From SpSt-1165 sp964391725 (GTDB taxonomy: Bacteria; Chloroflexota; Anaerolineae; Anaerolineales; Anaerolineaceae), in contig CAYMNB010000007.1 of NCBI GenBank assembly GCA_964391725.1, forward strand, positions 1-64,000: a DNA stretch of 64,000 bases, read 5' to 3'. A program made the position numbers and the translations under genes. The notes beneath the pieces are model-generated. The model searched no databases. It saw only the letters and a program-made list of their open reading frames with translations, and was not told where the DNA came from. Positions 35,668 to 44,112 of the stretch are shown piece by piece. Within the stretch, counting starts at the first letter, position 1; the number at the start of each line of letters is the position of its first letter.

Positions 35668-36171
35668 TCATAGCGGATTTAGCTTTACTAACAATTCGCC
35701 TTTTTCAACGCGGTCACCGGGTTGAAAAAAAATATCACGCACAGCAGCAGCACAGGGGCTGTTGATCTTCATCTGCATTTTCATGGCCTCCAGCACCAGC
35801 AGGGGCTGACCCTCCTCTACTTTATCACCTTCTTTGACCTCCAATTCGATTACGACCGCGTGCATCGGTGCATAAACCTCTCCCACCTGCAGTTCTGGCG
35901 ACCGGGTTTTCCCGCTGTGTCCATTGGATCGCTCGCGTTCAACGTCTACGGTGACGTGATGTCCGCCGATGGTAACGTGAAATTGCTGCAAGGATTCACG
36001 TTGAATGTGCATTTCCTGTTGATGGCCATTCTGCTGGAACTGAAATAACCCCTGTTCATTCAGGGCGGTGAGAGCAGAGGGCACGACATCCGCGCCATTT
36101 ACCTGAATTCGGTCTCCATTGATCTCGACCAGGTAGAATTCCTGATCAATCCACACTCGGTAACGCAGCAT
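35668..36171 (-). CDS. biotin carboxyl carrier protein of an acyl-CoA carboxylase
   Basis: A 167-residue protein. The C-terminal biotinyl domain (about 97-166) carries EAMKM with Lys131 as the biotinylation site, preceded by GDKVEEGQPLL and followed by the usual hairpin. The N-terminal part contains two short beta segments (FQQNGHQQEMHI, FHVTIGGH) like the BT region that ties biotin carboxylase to carboxyltransferase in propionyl-CoA-type enzymes. It is third in an operon behind the carboxyltransferase and biotin carboxylase. Proximity to the lipid synthase suggests that it helps make malonyl- or methylmalonyl-CoA extender units. Confidence 0.92.
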   Translation of the reverse strand: MLRYRVWIDQEFYLVEINGDRIQVNGADVVPSALTALNEQGLFQFQQNGHQQEMHIQRESLQQFHVTIGGHHVTVDVERERSNGHSGKTRSPELQVGEVYAPMHAVVIELEVKEGDKVEEGQPLLVLEAMKMQMKINSPCAAAVRDIFFQPGDRVEKGELLVKLNPL

Positions 36172-36185
36172 GATAGTGCTTGCCG

Positions 36186-37691
36186 TTAGCGGACCTGCTC
36201 TTGCAGGGCAGCCATGCGCCAGGGTGTGAATAATTGCGACAGACGGCTGCTGCCGCTGTCTGGTTGGGCCTGGTGATGTTGGTCATACTGCTGCAACCAT
36301 TGGCACAACGCCACCGCCACCAAGGCGCCGTCGACTTTATCCGCCTGAGCCAGCAACTCGGGTTGATGTTGATCCAGAAAATTGGTATCAAAGTTGCCCT
36401 GTAAAAAGGCCTGGCTTTGAATAATCTGGCTTAAGAAAGGCAGGGCAGTTTTGACGCCACTGATGCGAAATTCCTGCAGGGCGCAGCCCATACGCCGCAC
36501 CGCGGCTTCACGGGTTTCACCCCACACGATCAATTTGCCAAGCATGGAATCATAATCACTGGTGACCTGCAAGCCGACAAATAACGCCGAATCAACCCGC
36601 ACGCCCGGACCCTGCGGTTCTGCCAAATCACTGATCACCCCCGTATCAGGCAGAAACTGGCATTCCGGGTCTTCGGCAATGATACGGCATTCGATGGAAG
36701 AGCCGCGAACACTGATCTGCTCCTGTTCGTAATTAAGTTGTCCGGTAGCCGCCAGTTGCAGCTGGGCTGTCACCAGGTCAACGCCGGTGACCATTTCGGT
36801 GACCGGGTGTTCTACCTGGATGCGAGGGTTGACTTCGATGAAATAAAAATTGCCCGCCGGGTCCAGCAGGAATTCCACGGTTCCCAGGCTGCGGTAATTA
36901 AGCCATTTCCCCAGCTGCCAGGCAGCCTTATGAATGCTTTGCCGCAGGGAATTACTGAGGTTGGGGGCGGGCGTTTCCTCGATCAATTTTTGCCTTCTCC
37001 GTTGAATGGAACATTCCCGCTCGCCCAACACCAGCACCTTGCCATGGCCGTCTCCCAATATCTGTACCTCGATATGACGGGCACTGCGCACGAGAGGTTC
37101 GATATAGACGGCGTTATTCCCAAAGATGGCGCCTGCCTCCTGGCTGGCGGTACAGATGACCTGTTCCAGTTCCTGGAAATTATTGGCCTCACGAATGCCG
37201 CGGCCGCCGCCACCTGCCACTGCTTTGACTAACAGTGGAAATGGCAACTCATGGCACAATTCCAGTGCCTGTGCAGCGGAATTCAGCTCAATATTGAGGC
37301 TATGCAAGACTGGCAAGCCGGCTTCTTCGGCAATCTTCCGCGCGGTCAGCTTATTGCCCATCTGCCCGATTGTCCCTGGACGCGGGCCGATGAAAACCAT
37401 TCCTTCGGATTCTACCGCCCGCGCAAAAGCTTCGTTCTCAGAAAGAAAACCATAGCCAGGATGCACTGCATCCACGCCACACTGGCGTGCCGCCGCAATG
37501 ACCGCACCGATGTTCAAATACGATTCAGCGGCGTTAGCGGGGCCAATACACACAGCTTCCTGCGCAAAGCGAACATGGCGGGCATTGCGGTCAACTTCTG
37601 AGTAGACTGCCACACTGGGAAAACCCAGTTCACGGCAGGCGCGCAAAATGCGTACAGCGATTTCTCCACGGTTAGCTACCAATATTTTCAT
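36186..37691 (-). CDS. biotin carboxylase subunit of an acyl-CoA carboxylase
   Basis: A 501-residue ATP-grasp enzyme that carboxylates biotin with bicarbonate. It has the N-terminal ILVANRGEIAVRI, the HPGYGFLSEN segment, the Gly-rich KAVAGGGGRGIR loop, the ECSIQRRRQKLIEE strand, FIEVNPRIQVEHPVTE with the catalytic acids, and the C-terminal biotin-carboxylase domain. It is close to AccC/PccA-alpha in length once the biotinyl part is excluded, because the carrier is a separate gene 14 bp downstream. Confidence 0.94.
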   Translation of the reverse strand: MKILVANRGEIAVRILRACRELGFPSVAVYSEVDRNARHVRFAQEAVCIGPANAAESYLNIGAVIAAARQCGVDAVHPGYGFLSENEAFARAVESEGMVFIGPRPGTIGQMGNKLTARKIAEEAGLPVLHSLNIELNSAAQALELCHELPFPLLVKAVAGGGGRGIREANNFQELEQVICTASQEAGAIFGNNAVYIEPLVRSARHIEVQILGDGHGKVLVLGERECSIQRRRQKLIEETPAPNLSNSLRQSIHKAAWQLGKWLNYRSLGTVEFLLDPAGNFYFIEVNPRIQVEHPVTEMVTGVDLVTAQLQLAATGQLNYEQEQISVRGSSIECRIIAEDPECQFLPDTGVISDLAEPQGPGVRVDSALFVGLQVTSDYDSMLGKLIVWGETREAAVRRMGCALQEFRISGVKTALPFLSQIIQSQAFLQGNFDTNFLDQHQPELLAQADKVDGALVAVALCQWLQQYDQHHQAQPDSGSSRLSQLFTPWRMAALQEQVR

Positions 37692-37700
37692 GAGACACTC

Positions 37701-39242
37701 CTATAAGGGTATGTTGCCATGTTTGCGGGCAGGCAGGCTCTGGCGTTTGTCCTGCAAGGCTTCCAACGCCGCCACCAGGGTGCTGCGGGTTTCTTCAGGT
37801 GTGATGATGTCATCGATATATCCCCGGGCGGCGGCGATATATGGGTTGGCGAAGTTCTGACGGTATTCGGCGGTCAATTCCTGTTTGCGTTGAGCAGGAT
37901 CATCATGGCTCTTGATCTCTTTGCGGAAAATAATTTCAACCGCTCCTTCTGGCCCCATCACCGCAATTTCGGCATTCATCCAGGCGAAATTAAGATCGCC
38001 ATCCAGATGTTTGGAGCTCATCACAATATATGCCCCGCCATAAGCTTTGCGTAAGATCAAGGAAATTTTCGGCACGGAGGCTTCTGCATAGGCATAGATC
38101 ATCTTGGCTCCATGCCGGATGATACCGCCATGCTCCTGGGCAACACCGGGCAGGAATCCGGGGGTATCCACCAGTGTGATCAAGGGGATATGAAAACAAT
38201 CACAAAAGCGGATGAAACGGGCAGCCTTGTCCGCGCCATCGATATCAAGAACGCCCGCCAGGACGGCGGGTTGGTTGGCGACCAGGCCTACCGGTCGTCC
38301 GTGGAGGTGTGCAAAGCCAACGATGACGTTGCGGGCGAACGCAGGCTGTATTTCCAGGAATTCGCCTTCGTCAACAATTTCTGAGATGACGGCCAACATG
38401 TCATAGGGCTGTTGTGGATCAGAAGGGATGATCTCAGATAGCTGGGGTGTGAGACGGTCAGGGTTATCCTGTGGACTGCGCACCGGCGGTGGACTGAGAT
38501 TGTTGTCTGGCAGATAGGTCAACAGCCAGCGCAACTGTTCAAACAACTGATCTTCGTCGGCAGCGGTCACATGTGCCACACCGCTTTTTTGATGATGGAT
38601 TTCACTGCCACCCAATGATTCAAAATCCACCTCTTCATGGGTGACTGCTTTGACCACATCAGGTCCAGTAATGAACATAAACGAGTGTTGTTCAAGCATG
38701 AAAACAAAATCCGTGATGGCTGGCGAGTAAACGGCACCGCCCGCACAGGGGCCCAGGATCAGACTTATCTGGGGGATGACCCCCGAGGCGCGCGTGTTCT
38801 GTAAAAAGATCTCGCCAAAGGCAGCCAGCGAATCAACACCTTCCTGGATACGTGCACCCCCAGAGTCGTTCAACCCGATCAGGGGAGCCCCATTTTTAAT
38901 GGCTAACTGCATAATACGGGCGATTTTGCGGCCATGGGCTTCACCAAGTGATCCACCCATAATGGTGAAATCCTGTGCATACAAATATACCCGGCGCCCA
39001 TTGATCTTTCCCCAACCAGTGATAACCCCATCGGTGAAAGGATGTTTCTGTCCGAGGCCAAAGCCTTCCGCACGATGGGTGACAAACAAACCGGTTTCAT
39101 GGAAACTACCTGCGTCCAGCAGGTTTTCAATGCGTTCGCGCGCTCCCCGTTTGCCTTTTTGGTGTTGATCAGCCAGGCGGTCTTCACCACCGCCCAGTAA
39201 GGCCTGCTGTTTCAAGGTATAGTATGGTTCTGGATCGTTCAT
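37701..39242 (-). CDS. acyl-CoA carboxylase carboxyltransferase subunit (PccB-like)
   Basis: A 513-residue carboxyltransferase with both crotonase-like halves. The N-terminal half has FTIMGGSLGEAHGRKI, LNDSGGARIQEG and GPCAGGAVYSPA; the C-terminal half has TLVDTPGFLPG, RKAYGGAYIVMSS and MGPEGAVEIIFRKE. The single-chain form is that of propionyl-/methylmalonyl-CoA enzymes rather than split AccA/AccD. The acyl-CoA used cannot be fixed from sequence; acetyl-CoA and propionyl-CoA are both possible. It is first of the three carboxylase genes, 9 bp before the biotin carboxylase and 70 bp after an ECF sigma/membrane-protein pair. Confidence 0.93.
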   Translation of the reverse strand: MNDPEPYYTLKQQALLGGGEDRLADQHQKGKRGARERIENLLDAGSFHETGLFVTHRAEGFGLGQKHPFTDGVITGWGKINGRRVYLYAQDFTIMGGSLGEAHGRKIARIMQLAIKNGAPLIGLNDSGGARIQEGVDSLAAFGEIFLQNTRASGVIPQISLILGPCAGGAVYSPAITDFVFMLEQHSFMFITGPDVVKAVTHEEVDFESLGGSEIHHQKSGVAHVTAADEDQLFEQLRWLLTYLPDNNLSPPPVRSPQDNPDRLTPQLSEIIPSDPQQPYDMLAVISEIVDEGEFLEIQPAFARNVIVGFAHLHGRPVGLVANQPAVLAGVLDIDGADKAARFIRFCDCFHIPLITLVDTPGFLPGVAQEHGGIIRHGAKMIYAYAEASVPKISLILRKAYGGAYIVMSSKHLDGDLNFAWMNAEIAVMGPEGAVEIIFRKEIKSHDDPAQRKQELTAEYRQNFANPYIAAARGYIDDIITPEETRSTLVAALEALQDKRQSLPARKHGNIPL

Positions 39243-39312
39243 ATGTGCGTATCAGCGGCAGAGCGATGAGTCTGGTCAGCCATTGTCCTTTCAATCCAGT
39301 TACAAATAATGA

Positions 39313-39684
39313 TTATTCTTCAGAGATATTTTCTTTGGGCCGGCGGAGGAGTAGAAACAGAGCTGCTGTAACCATGGAAATACCACCAATGATCAATCCC
39401 ACCAGTGCAGGCAATGAAATCCGCGGACGTCGTGATACAGGCGCTTCTTCAGCGAGGCGGCGTTGCTGGGCTGATGCCACCAGGTCAACCTGTTTTTCGA
39501 GAAGACGCCGCAAGGCATGATTAACCTGCGATTCAGGGCTGAAATCGAGGGTTTGCATCCATTGGGCAAAACGCAAATCTTCTTGTACATCGATCGGCAA
39601 GGTTTCATCGATTATTATTTCCTTGTGACGAATAAGGGCATCCAGCAAATATTGGAATACGGTGTCAGTTTTTCGGTCTGTCAT
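39313..39684 (-). CDS. small single-pass membrane protein, possible anti-sigma factor
   Basis: A 123-residue protein with a long cytoplasmic-type N-terminal part, one membrane helix (about 90-112) and a short basic/acidic tail. No known zinc anti-sigma motif (HxxxCxxC) is present. Its start overlaps the stop of an ECF sigma factor (ATGA), the usual place for an anti-sigma gene, so a regulatory partner role is plausible. It could also tie the sigma factor to the carboxylase operon that follows 70 bp later. Confidence 0.65.
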   Translation of the reverse strand: MTDRKTDTVFQYLLDALIRHKEIIIDETLPIDVQEDLRFAQWMQTLDFSPESQVNHALRRLLEKQVDLVASAQQRRLAEEAPVSRRPRISLPALVGLIIGGISMVTAALFLLLRRPKENISEE

Positions 39685-40262
39685 ACTTTTTCCCCTTCTT
39701 GCAGGTGCTTACGCAGGGTTTTGATACCCCGGTGGACCAGCACCCCAACATTTTGTTCGGTCAGGCCAGTAAGGCGGGCAATATCGCGGTTGGTCATTTC
39801 AGAACCAAATTTCAAAGCAATCAGGTCGCGTTGGCGAGATGGTAGTTTGTCAAGTGCTTGCAGCATTTTTATTTTTTCTTCACGCTGTTCGGCGCTCTCC
39901 TCTAAATCGCGGTTTTCACAAGGTTGTACAATAAATTCGGCGTCTTCAATATCTACCAGGTTATATTTCTTTTCATGACGGTAATAATCGCTGACCAGAT
40001 TACGCACAATAGCGAACAGCCAGGCGCCAAAAGGTGCTTTGTCAGCATTGTAAGTACTGATGCGGCTAAGTGCTTTCAGAAAAGATTGAGCGGTGAGGTC
40101 ATCGGCAACCTGTGGGTCATAACATCGATAGCGGACATAGTTATACACCCGGTTAAAATAGAGGTCATACAGAGCCATGAAGGACTCAGCCTGATGACCG
40201 GCATTGGATGCCAGAACTTTTTCCTCTACGTTTAAATTTTTAACACCATTCATAGGAGACAT
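39681..40262 (-). CDS. ECF-type RNA polymerase sigma factor
   Basis: A 193-residue sigma-70 family protein with region 2 (about 27-95; VADDLTAQSFLKAL, WLFAIVRN) and region 4 (about 128-185; LPSRQRDLIALKF, TGLTEQNVGVLVHRGIKTLR). The linker between is short, as in extracytoplasmic-function sigma factors. It recognises its own promoter class and is normally held by a partner protein, here probably the membrane protein whose start overlaps its stop. A start a few codons further in (MNGVKN) is equally possible. Confidence 0.9.
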   Translation of the reverse strand: MSPMNGVKNLNVEEKVLASNAGHQAESFMALYDLYFNRVYNYVRYRCYDPQVADDLTAQSFLKALSRISTYNADKAPFGAWLFAIVRNLVSDYYRHEKKYNLVDIEDAEFIVQPCENRDLEESAEQREEKIKMLQALDKLPSRQRDLIALKFGSEMTNRDIARLTGLTEQNVGVLVHRGIKTLRKHLQEGEKV

Positions 40263-40426
40263 CTCTGTTCATTGCGCTGTGAACTTCCTGTCATAGGTTA
40301 ATACGCAGACAACAGGAGAGTATTACAGTTTAGTAGCTACCTGGGTGGATATTGCTTGAGTATATCATTGGCAACGTTCATCATGAATCGACACCAAAAG
40401 ATGGTGAAGTCCATGGTCTGCCATTC

Positions 40427-41077
40427 TTAGTCTTGAATAATTTCATCCAGGTCGATGTCTGCGGTGCTGTCATAACAGAAATGCGCCTTGCCAACCCGTT
40501 CGGCGGGTCCAATGCCAACGGCGACCATACCCGCGATGAGGGCTGCCTCTACACCGGCCTGCGCATCTTCTACCACCACACAGTGTTCCACCGGCACACC
40601 AACGCTCCCCGCGGCATAAACGAACACATCTGGCGCAGGTTTCGCGCGTCTGACAGTATAGCCATCGGAGATGCCGTCGAAGAAATCTAAAATGCCCAGG
40701 CGTGTCAGTACGGTGCGGGTGTTCTTGCTGGCTGAACCGATGGCGACTTTCATGCCGCGTGCTTTCAGCCCGGCCAACAGGTCTTTAGCGCCAGGCAAAA
40801 AGTCATCTGCTGTGATCTGTGTGAGGTATTGCACGTAGTAGCCGTTTTTGCGTTCCATCATCGCCAAAACCTGTTGATCGGTATAGCGGGCGATGTGTTC
40901 GCCCAACAAGATCTCAAGCGATTTTCGGCGAGAAACGCCGCGCAGGGCTTCGTTTTTTTCACGGGTGAAGGCAATGCCTTCCTCATCCGCCAGTTGTTTC
41001 CAGGCAAGGAAGTGATATTCGGCTGTGTCGGTCACAACACCGTCCAGGTCTAATATGAAAGCCTTAATTTCCCGCAT
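40427..41077 (-). CDS. beta-phosphoglucomutase-like HAD hydrolase
   Basis: A 216-residue HAD protein. Motif I is LDLDGVVTDTAE with the nucleophile and acid Asp residues, the cap has RGVSRRKSLEILLG, motif II is IGSASKN, and motifs III/IV include KPAPDVF and VVEDAQAGVEAA. These are the signatures of beta-phosphoglucomutase, which interconverts beta-glucose 1- and 6-phosphate after maltose or trehalose phosphorolysis. The start has GAGAGAAT-type purines upstream. It stands alone between the sigma factor and a 570-bp region without convincing genes. Confidence 0.88.
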   Translation of the reverse strand: MREIKAFILDLDGVVTDTAEYHFLAWKQLADEEGIAFTREKNEALRGVSRRKSLEILLGEHIARYTDQQVLAMMERKNGYYVQYLTQITADDFLPGAKDLLAGLKARGMKVAIGSASKNTRTVLTRLGILDFFDGISDGYTVRRAKPAPDVFVYAAGSVGVPVEHCVVVEDAQAGVEAALIAGMVAVGIGPAERVGKAHFCYDSTADIDLDEIIQD

Positions 41078-41645
41078 AATTCTCTCCTCGAGGGTGATGA
41101 TGTGGCAATTATAGCATAGGGGGTTAGCGTAAATGGGTCAATGGGCATCGTCGGGTTGGCCCCTGAAAAATCGGCCATGGGCTGGGCGGTGGGTTCAGGG
41201 GTGGGCGAAGGCAGGGCGGTTTCGGTCTCGGTGGGGGTGGGTTCGAGGGTGTGGGTGGCAGAGGGGGTGGTGGTGAAATCCATTGTCATGGTGGGGGTCT
41301 TTGTAGCGGCGGTATATGATTCAGTAAAACTGAATTCACCGCCGCTGCGGTTCCAATCCACCTTCTTTCCTATCCTATTCGCGCTGGTCATGGTCACTAT
41401 TGCACCCCGCATTCGCTTCGATGCTTTCATTATACAGACATTTCGCGCCCCGCCAAGGTCCATTGTCCCGCCTGAACAGCCAGTTGCTGAATCAGCACAC
41501 CGATCAACACAAATGAGGCATTCAAATTCGCTTGCGTTGCCCCCGCCTGTACATTGATGAGGGTTTCAATCAGCTGATTCGTGTGGTATATATAGGGGAG
41601 TGTTGTTGTTTTCCCTGGTTGGCAATGGTTCATGGAGGTTGTGTG
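41078..41645 (+). other. intergenic region with a Thr/Pro-rich coding trace
   Basis: The leftward strand at about 41150-41290 can encode a Thr/Pro/Ser-rich string (EPTPTETETALPSPTPEP) like the tethers of secreted proteins in this type of genome. No signal peptide, start or following domain is attached. It may be the relic of a lipoprotein gene. Nothing else is supported in this stretch. Confidence 0.4.
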
Positions 41646-42056
41646 ATGGAGATGGGATTGCAGGTGTATGTAAAAGGCAGTGTCGCCGCGGTTAATCTAT
41701 ACCGGAAGGCATTCGGGGCAGCGTTGGGATATCATGTGTTGAATGATGATGGCACTTTCATGCATGCCGAACTGGAGGTGGATGGCAAGCTGATCCTGGC
41801 GGTCAGTGAATCTGCCAACGACATCGGCTGGCGGTTGTTGAAAGAATATTCGCCTTCGGTGCGCCCGACCATGAACTTTGGGGTCACGTTGGCGGATGAA
41901 GCGGCGGTCAAACACGCGTATGAGGTCTTATCGCAAGAGGGGGTGATCGTGCTGCCGTTGGGGCGGCTTCCCTGGAGTGACTGCTGTGCTGATGTCATTG
42001 ATCGTTTCGGGGTCTCCTGGTATCTGACGGTGGCGGGACACCGGCCGGAGGAGTAA
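41646..42056 (+). CDS. VOC/PhnB-like family protein
   Basis: A 136-residue protein of the glyoxalase/bleomycin-resistance (VOC) superfamily, PhnB-like branch: an opening beta strand QVYVKGS, AVNLYRKAFGA, a central AELEVDGKLILAVSE and a C-terminal GVSWYLTV. Such small proteins form dimers around a metal site, but the reaction varies and is not predictable here. The ATG at 41646 is chosen because TGGAGG lies upstream and the family match begins there. Confidence 0.78.
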   Translation: MEMGLQVYVKGSVAAVNLYRKAFGAALGYHVLNDDGTFMHAELEVDGKLILAVSESANDIGWRLLKEYSPSVRPTMNFGVTLADEAAVKHAYEVLSQEGVIVLPLGRLPWSDCCADVIDRFGVSWYLTVAGHRPEE

Positions 42057-42138
42057 ACTTTTATGCCTTTCTACACAGGTGATATCGCAGGCCTTTGGTT
42101 AAAATATCTGGTATGCGTCAAATAATCCGGTAAGAGGT

Positions 42139-42626
42139 GTGGAGCCCATTATTGCTCATCGGTATTTATTGGTACTTCAAGATATTACGACACATCTGGT
42201 AGGCGTGCCGGTTGACTGGGTTGTAATGGCAGCCTTGGCATGAGGTTGCAAGGTGTGCCTGTTGAGGTTCATGACATTGATATCCAGACGAACAAACAAG
42301 GTGCGTATGCAATAGAAGAGGCACTGAATGGTTTTGTAAGCCAACCAGTTTGTTTTGTTGAATCTGGAAACATTCGCTCCCATTTCGGCAAACTGCTCAT
42401 GAGTGGTATTGCGGTTGAGATCATGGGCGACATCCAAAAACGATTGGAGAGTGGTAACTGGGAACAACCTGTTGACATCACCCTTCACAGATGTTGGGCG
42501 GTACTGGGTGATTTGTGCATCCCAGTGCTGGATCTGACTTATGAATATGAAGCCTATCGAAAAATGGGAAGGGTAGAAAAAGCTGAACTGTTGTTTCGTT
42601 GGCTGGCTGACAACAAAGGTGATTGA
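42139..42626 (+). pseudogene. frameshifted nucleotidyltransferase-like gene
   Basis: Two frames together encode a small nucleotidyltransferase-fold protein. The first (GTG 42139 on) reads LLVLQDITTHL and VPVDWVV; the second reads NGSLGMRLQGVPV, then HDIDIQT with the paired Asp residues, VEIMGDIQKRL and a C-terminal YEYEAYRKMGR. The canonical Gly-Ser active-site motif lies exactly where the frame must change: a single base is missing near 42226, so the first frame runs into TGA at 42241. The ATG at 42240 would omit the Gly-Ser motif. It is either a recent pseudogene or a sequencing deletion. Confidence 0.65.
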
Positions 42627-42750
42627 TTTGTGTTGGCTGGCACTATATTTCGGGTGGTAGAATGTAAGTAATGCATTGAATAGGCGATAACCGGAAAAAA
42701 CGAAACAGCAATTCGTCTTCGGTTAGCCTGACGAGAAAAGGAGACATACT

Positions 42751-44070
42751 ATGTGTGACACGATGGTGGCATTGGCCAGTGCAACGGCAGATGGCAGTGT
42801 GTTGTTTGCCAAGAACAGTGACCGCGACCCGAATGAGGTGCATGAGCTGGTGTTCGTGCCGGCGGCCACTCATCAGGCGCAGCGGGTGAAGTGTACCTAT
42901 ATTGAGATTCCCCAGGTGGAACACACGTATGCGGTATTTCTGTGCAAGCCTTTCTGGATTTGGGGGGCAGAAATGGGCGCCAATGAGCATGGGGTGGTAA
43001 TCGGCAACGAGGCCCTGTTTTCGAAGGTACCGGCGGGCAAAGAACCCGGCTTGATCGGCATGGATTTCCTGAGGCTGGCATTGGAGCGGGCGGCTTCTGC
43101 CGAGGAAGCAACACAGGTGATCATTGACTTGCTGGAAACCTATGGGCAGTCCGGCAATTGCGGTTATGAAAAACCGATGTATTACCACAACAGTTACCTG
43201 ATTGCGGACCATCGTCAGGCTTTTATCCTTGAAACTGTGGATAAAGAATGGGCGCTGAAAAAGGTGGAGCAGGTTGACAGCATTTCTAACCGCATCTCTG
43301 TTCAACAGGATTTTGACCGCTCTTCTGAAAACCTGGTTAAGCAAGCAGTAGACCGTGGCTGGTGCCGCTCAAAGGATGAGTTTGATTTTCAAAAGCATTA
43401 TTCAGACACCCTCTACACCTACTTTTCGGATGCAAAACGCAGGGAGTGTGAAACCACCGGAGCGCTGCGGCGGGCTGGCGGCACGATCACGGAAGAAAGC
43501 CTGTTTACCCTGCTGCGTCATCACCGCGATGGCTTTCCTGCTTCACGCGCCTTGACCAGCGCGGATGTGTGCATGCATGCCGGTGCCGGCCCGATCCGCT
43601 CATCGCAAAGCACAGGTTCTTTGGTGGCGCGCATCACAGCAGACGGGGTGACGCTGTGGGCGACAGGCACTTCGGCGCCCTGCACGTCGCTGTTCAAACC
43701 GCTGTGGTTTGCGAGCGGTCTGCCCGGCAAGGCAGTGCCTGCTACCGCCGAATTCAACGAAGATCATCTTTGGTGGCGGCATGAATTGCTGCACCGTAAG
43801 GTCATCATGGACCCGGCAACCTATCAGCCAATGCTTGTAGAAGAACAACAGCGAGCAGAGGCCGCTTTTTTGGCGAAAGCCCGGTCAGTGCAGGGGCAAG
43901 GCAGTGTTGACGAGAAGCGCCAGGTCAGCGAGGCTTGTTTTGAGCAGGCGGTGGCGATTACACAACGATGGATCGAAAAAGTCCGGCAGACCGAACCGGT
44001 CAACCGCACGGGATTTTTGTTCCGGCGCACGTTGGAGCAATGGAACCGCAAGGTGAAGTTTCCGCAATAA
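42751..44070 (+). CDS. C69-family (secernin-like) peptidase/amidase
   Basis: A 439-residue N-terminal-nucleophile hydrolase. The opening MCDTMVALASATADGSVLFAKNSDR is trimmed here to its key points: Cys2 becomes the catalytic N-terminal residue after Met removal, and KNSDR follows at about 22-26 as in C69 dipeptidases and secernins. The VCMHAG segment and the TGTSAPC motif near residue 310 are also family features. Substrates in this family range from dipeptides to acyl amides and cannot be fixed here. The ATG follows AAAAGGAG, and a terminator follows the stop. Confidence 0.85.
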   Translation: MCDTMVALASATADGSVLFAKNSDRDPNEVHELVFVPAATHQAQRVKCTYIEIPQVEHTYAVFLCKPFWIWGAEMGANEHGVVIGNEALFSKVPAGKEPGLIGMDFLRLALERAASAEEATQVIIDLLETYGQSGNCGYEKPMYYHNSYLIADHRQAFILETVDKEWALKKVEQVDSISNRISVQQDFDRSSENLVKQAVDRGWCRSKDEFDFQKHYSDTLYTYFSDAKRRECETTGALRRAGGTITEESLFTLLRHHRDGFPASRALTSADVCMHAGAGPIRSSQSTGSLVARITADGVTLWATGTSAPCTSLFKPLWFASGLPGKAVPATAEFNEDHLWWRHELLHRKVIMDPATYQPMLVEEQQRAEAAFLAKARSVQGQGSVDEKRQVSEACFEQAVAITQRWIEKVRQTEPVNRTGFLFRRTLEQWNRKVKFPQ

Positions 44071-44079
44071 AATGTAAAT

Positions 44080-44109
44080 AAAAGAACCCGGCGTGCGCCG
44101 GGTTCTTTT
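44080..44109. terminator. bidirectional terminator between C69 peptidase and GH3 genes
   Basis: AAAAGAACCCGGC and its perfect complement enclose a 4-nt loop, with T4 on both strands. It serves the two convergent genes that end on either side. Confidence 0.9.
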
Positions 44110-44112
44110 GTC

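Noticed and set aside
41050..41463. Leftward reading frame with a Thr/Pro-rich middle
   Set aside because: No signal peptide or domain, and it overlaps the phosphoglucomutase start; kept only as a possible relic in the intergenic note.
42240..42626. ATGA overlap read as translational coupling between two nucleotidyltransferase-like cistrons
   Set aside because: The second cistron would lack the Gly-Ser active-site motif, which is encoded just upstream in its own frame; a one-base deletion is simpler.
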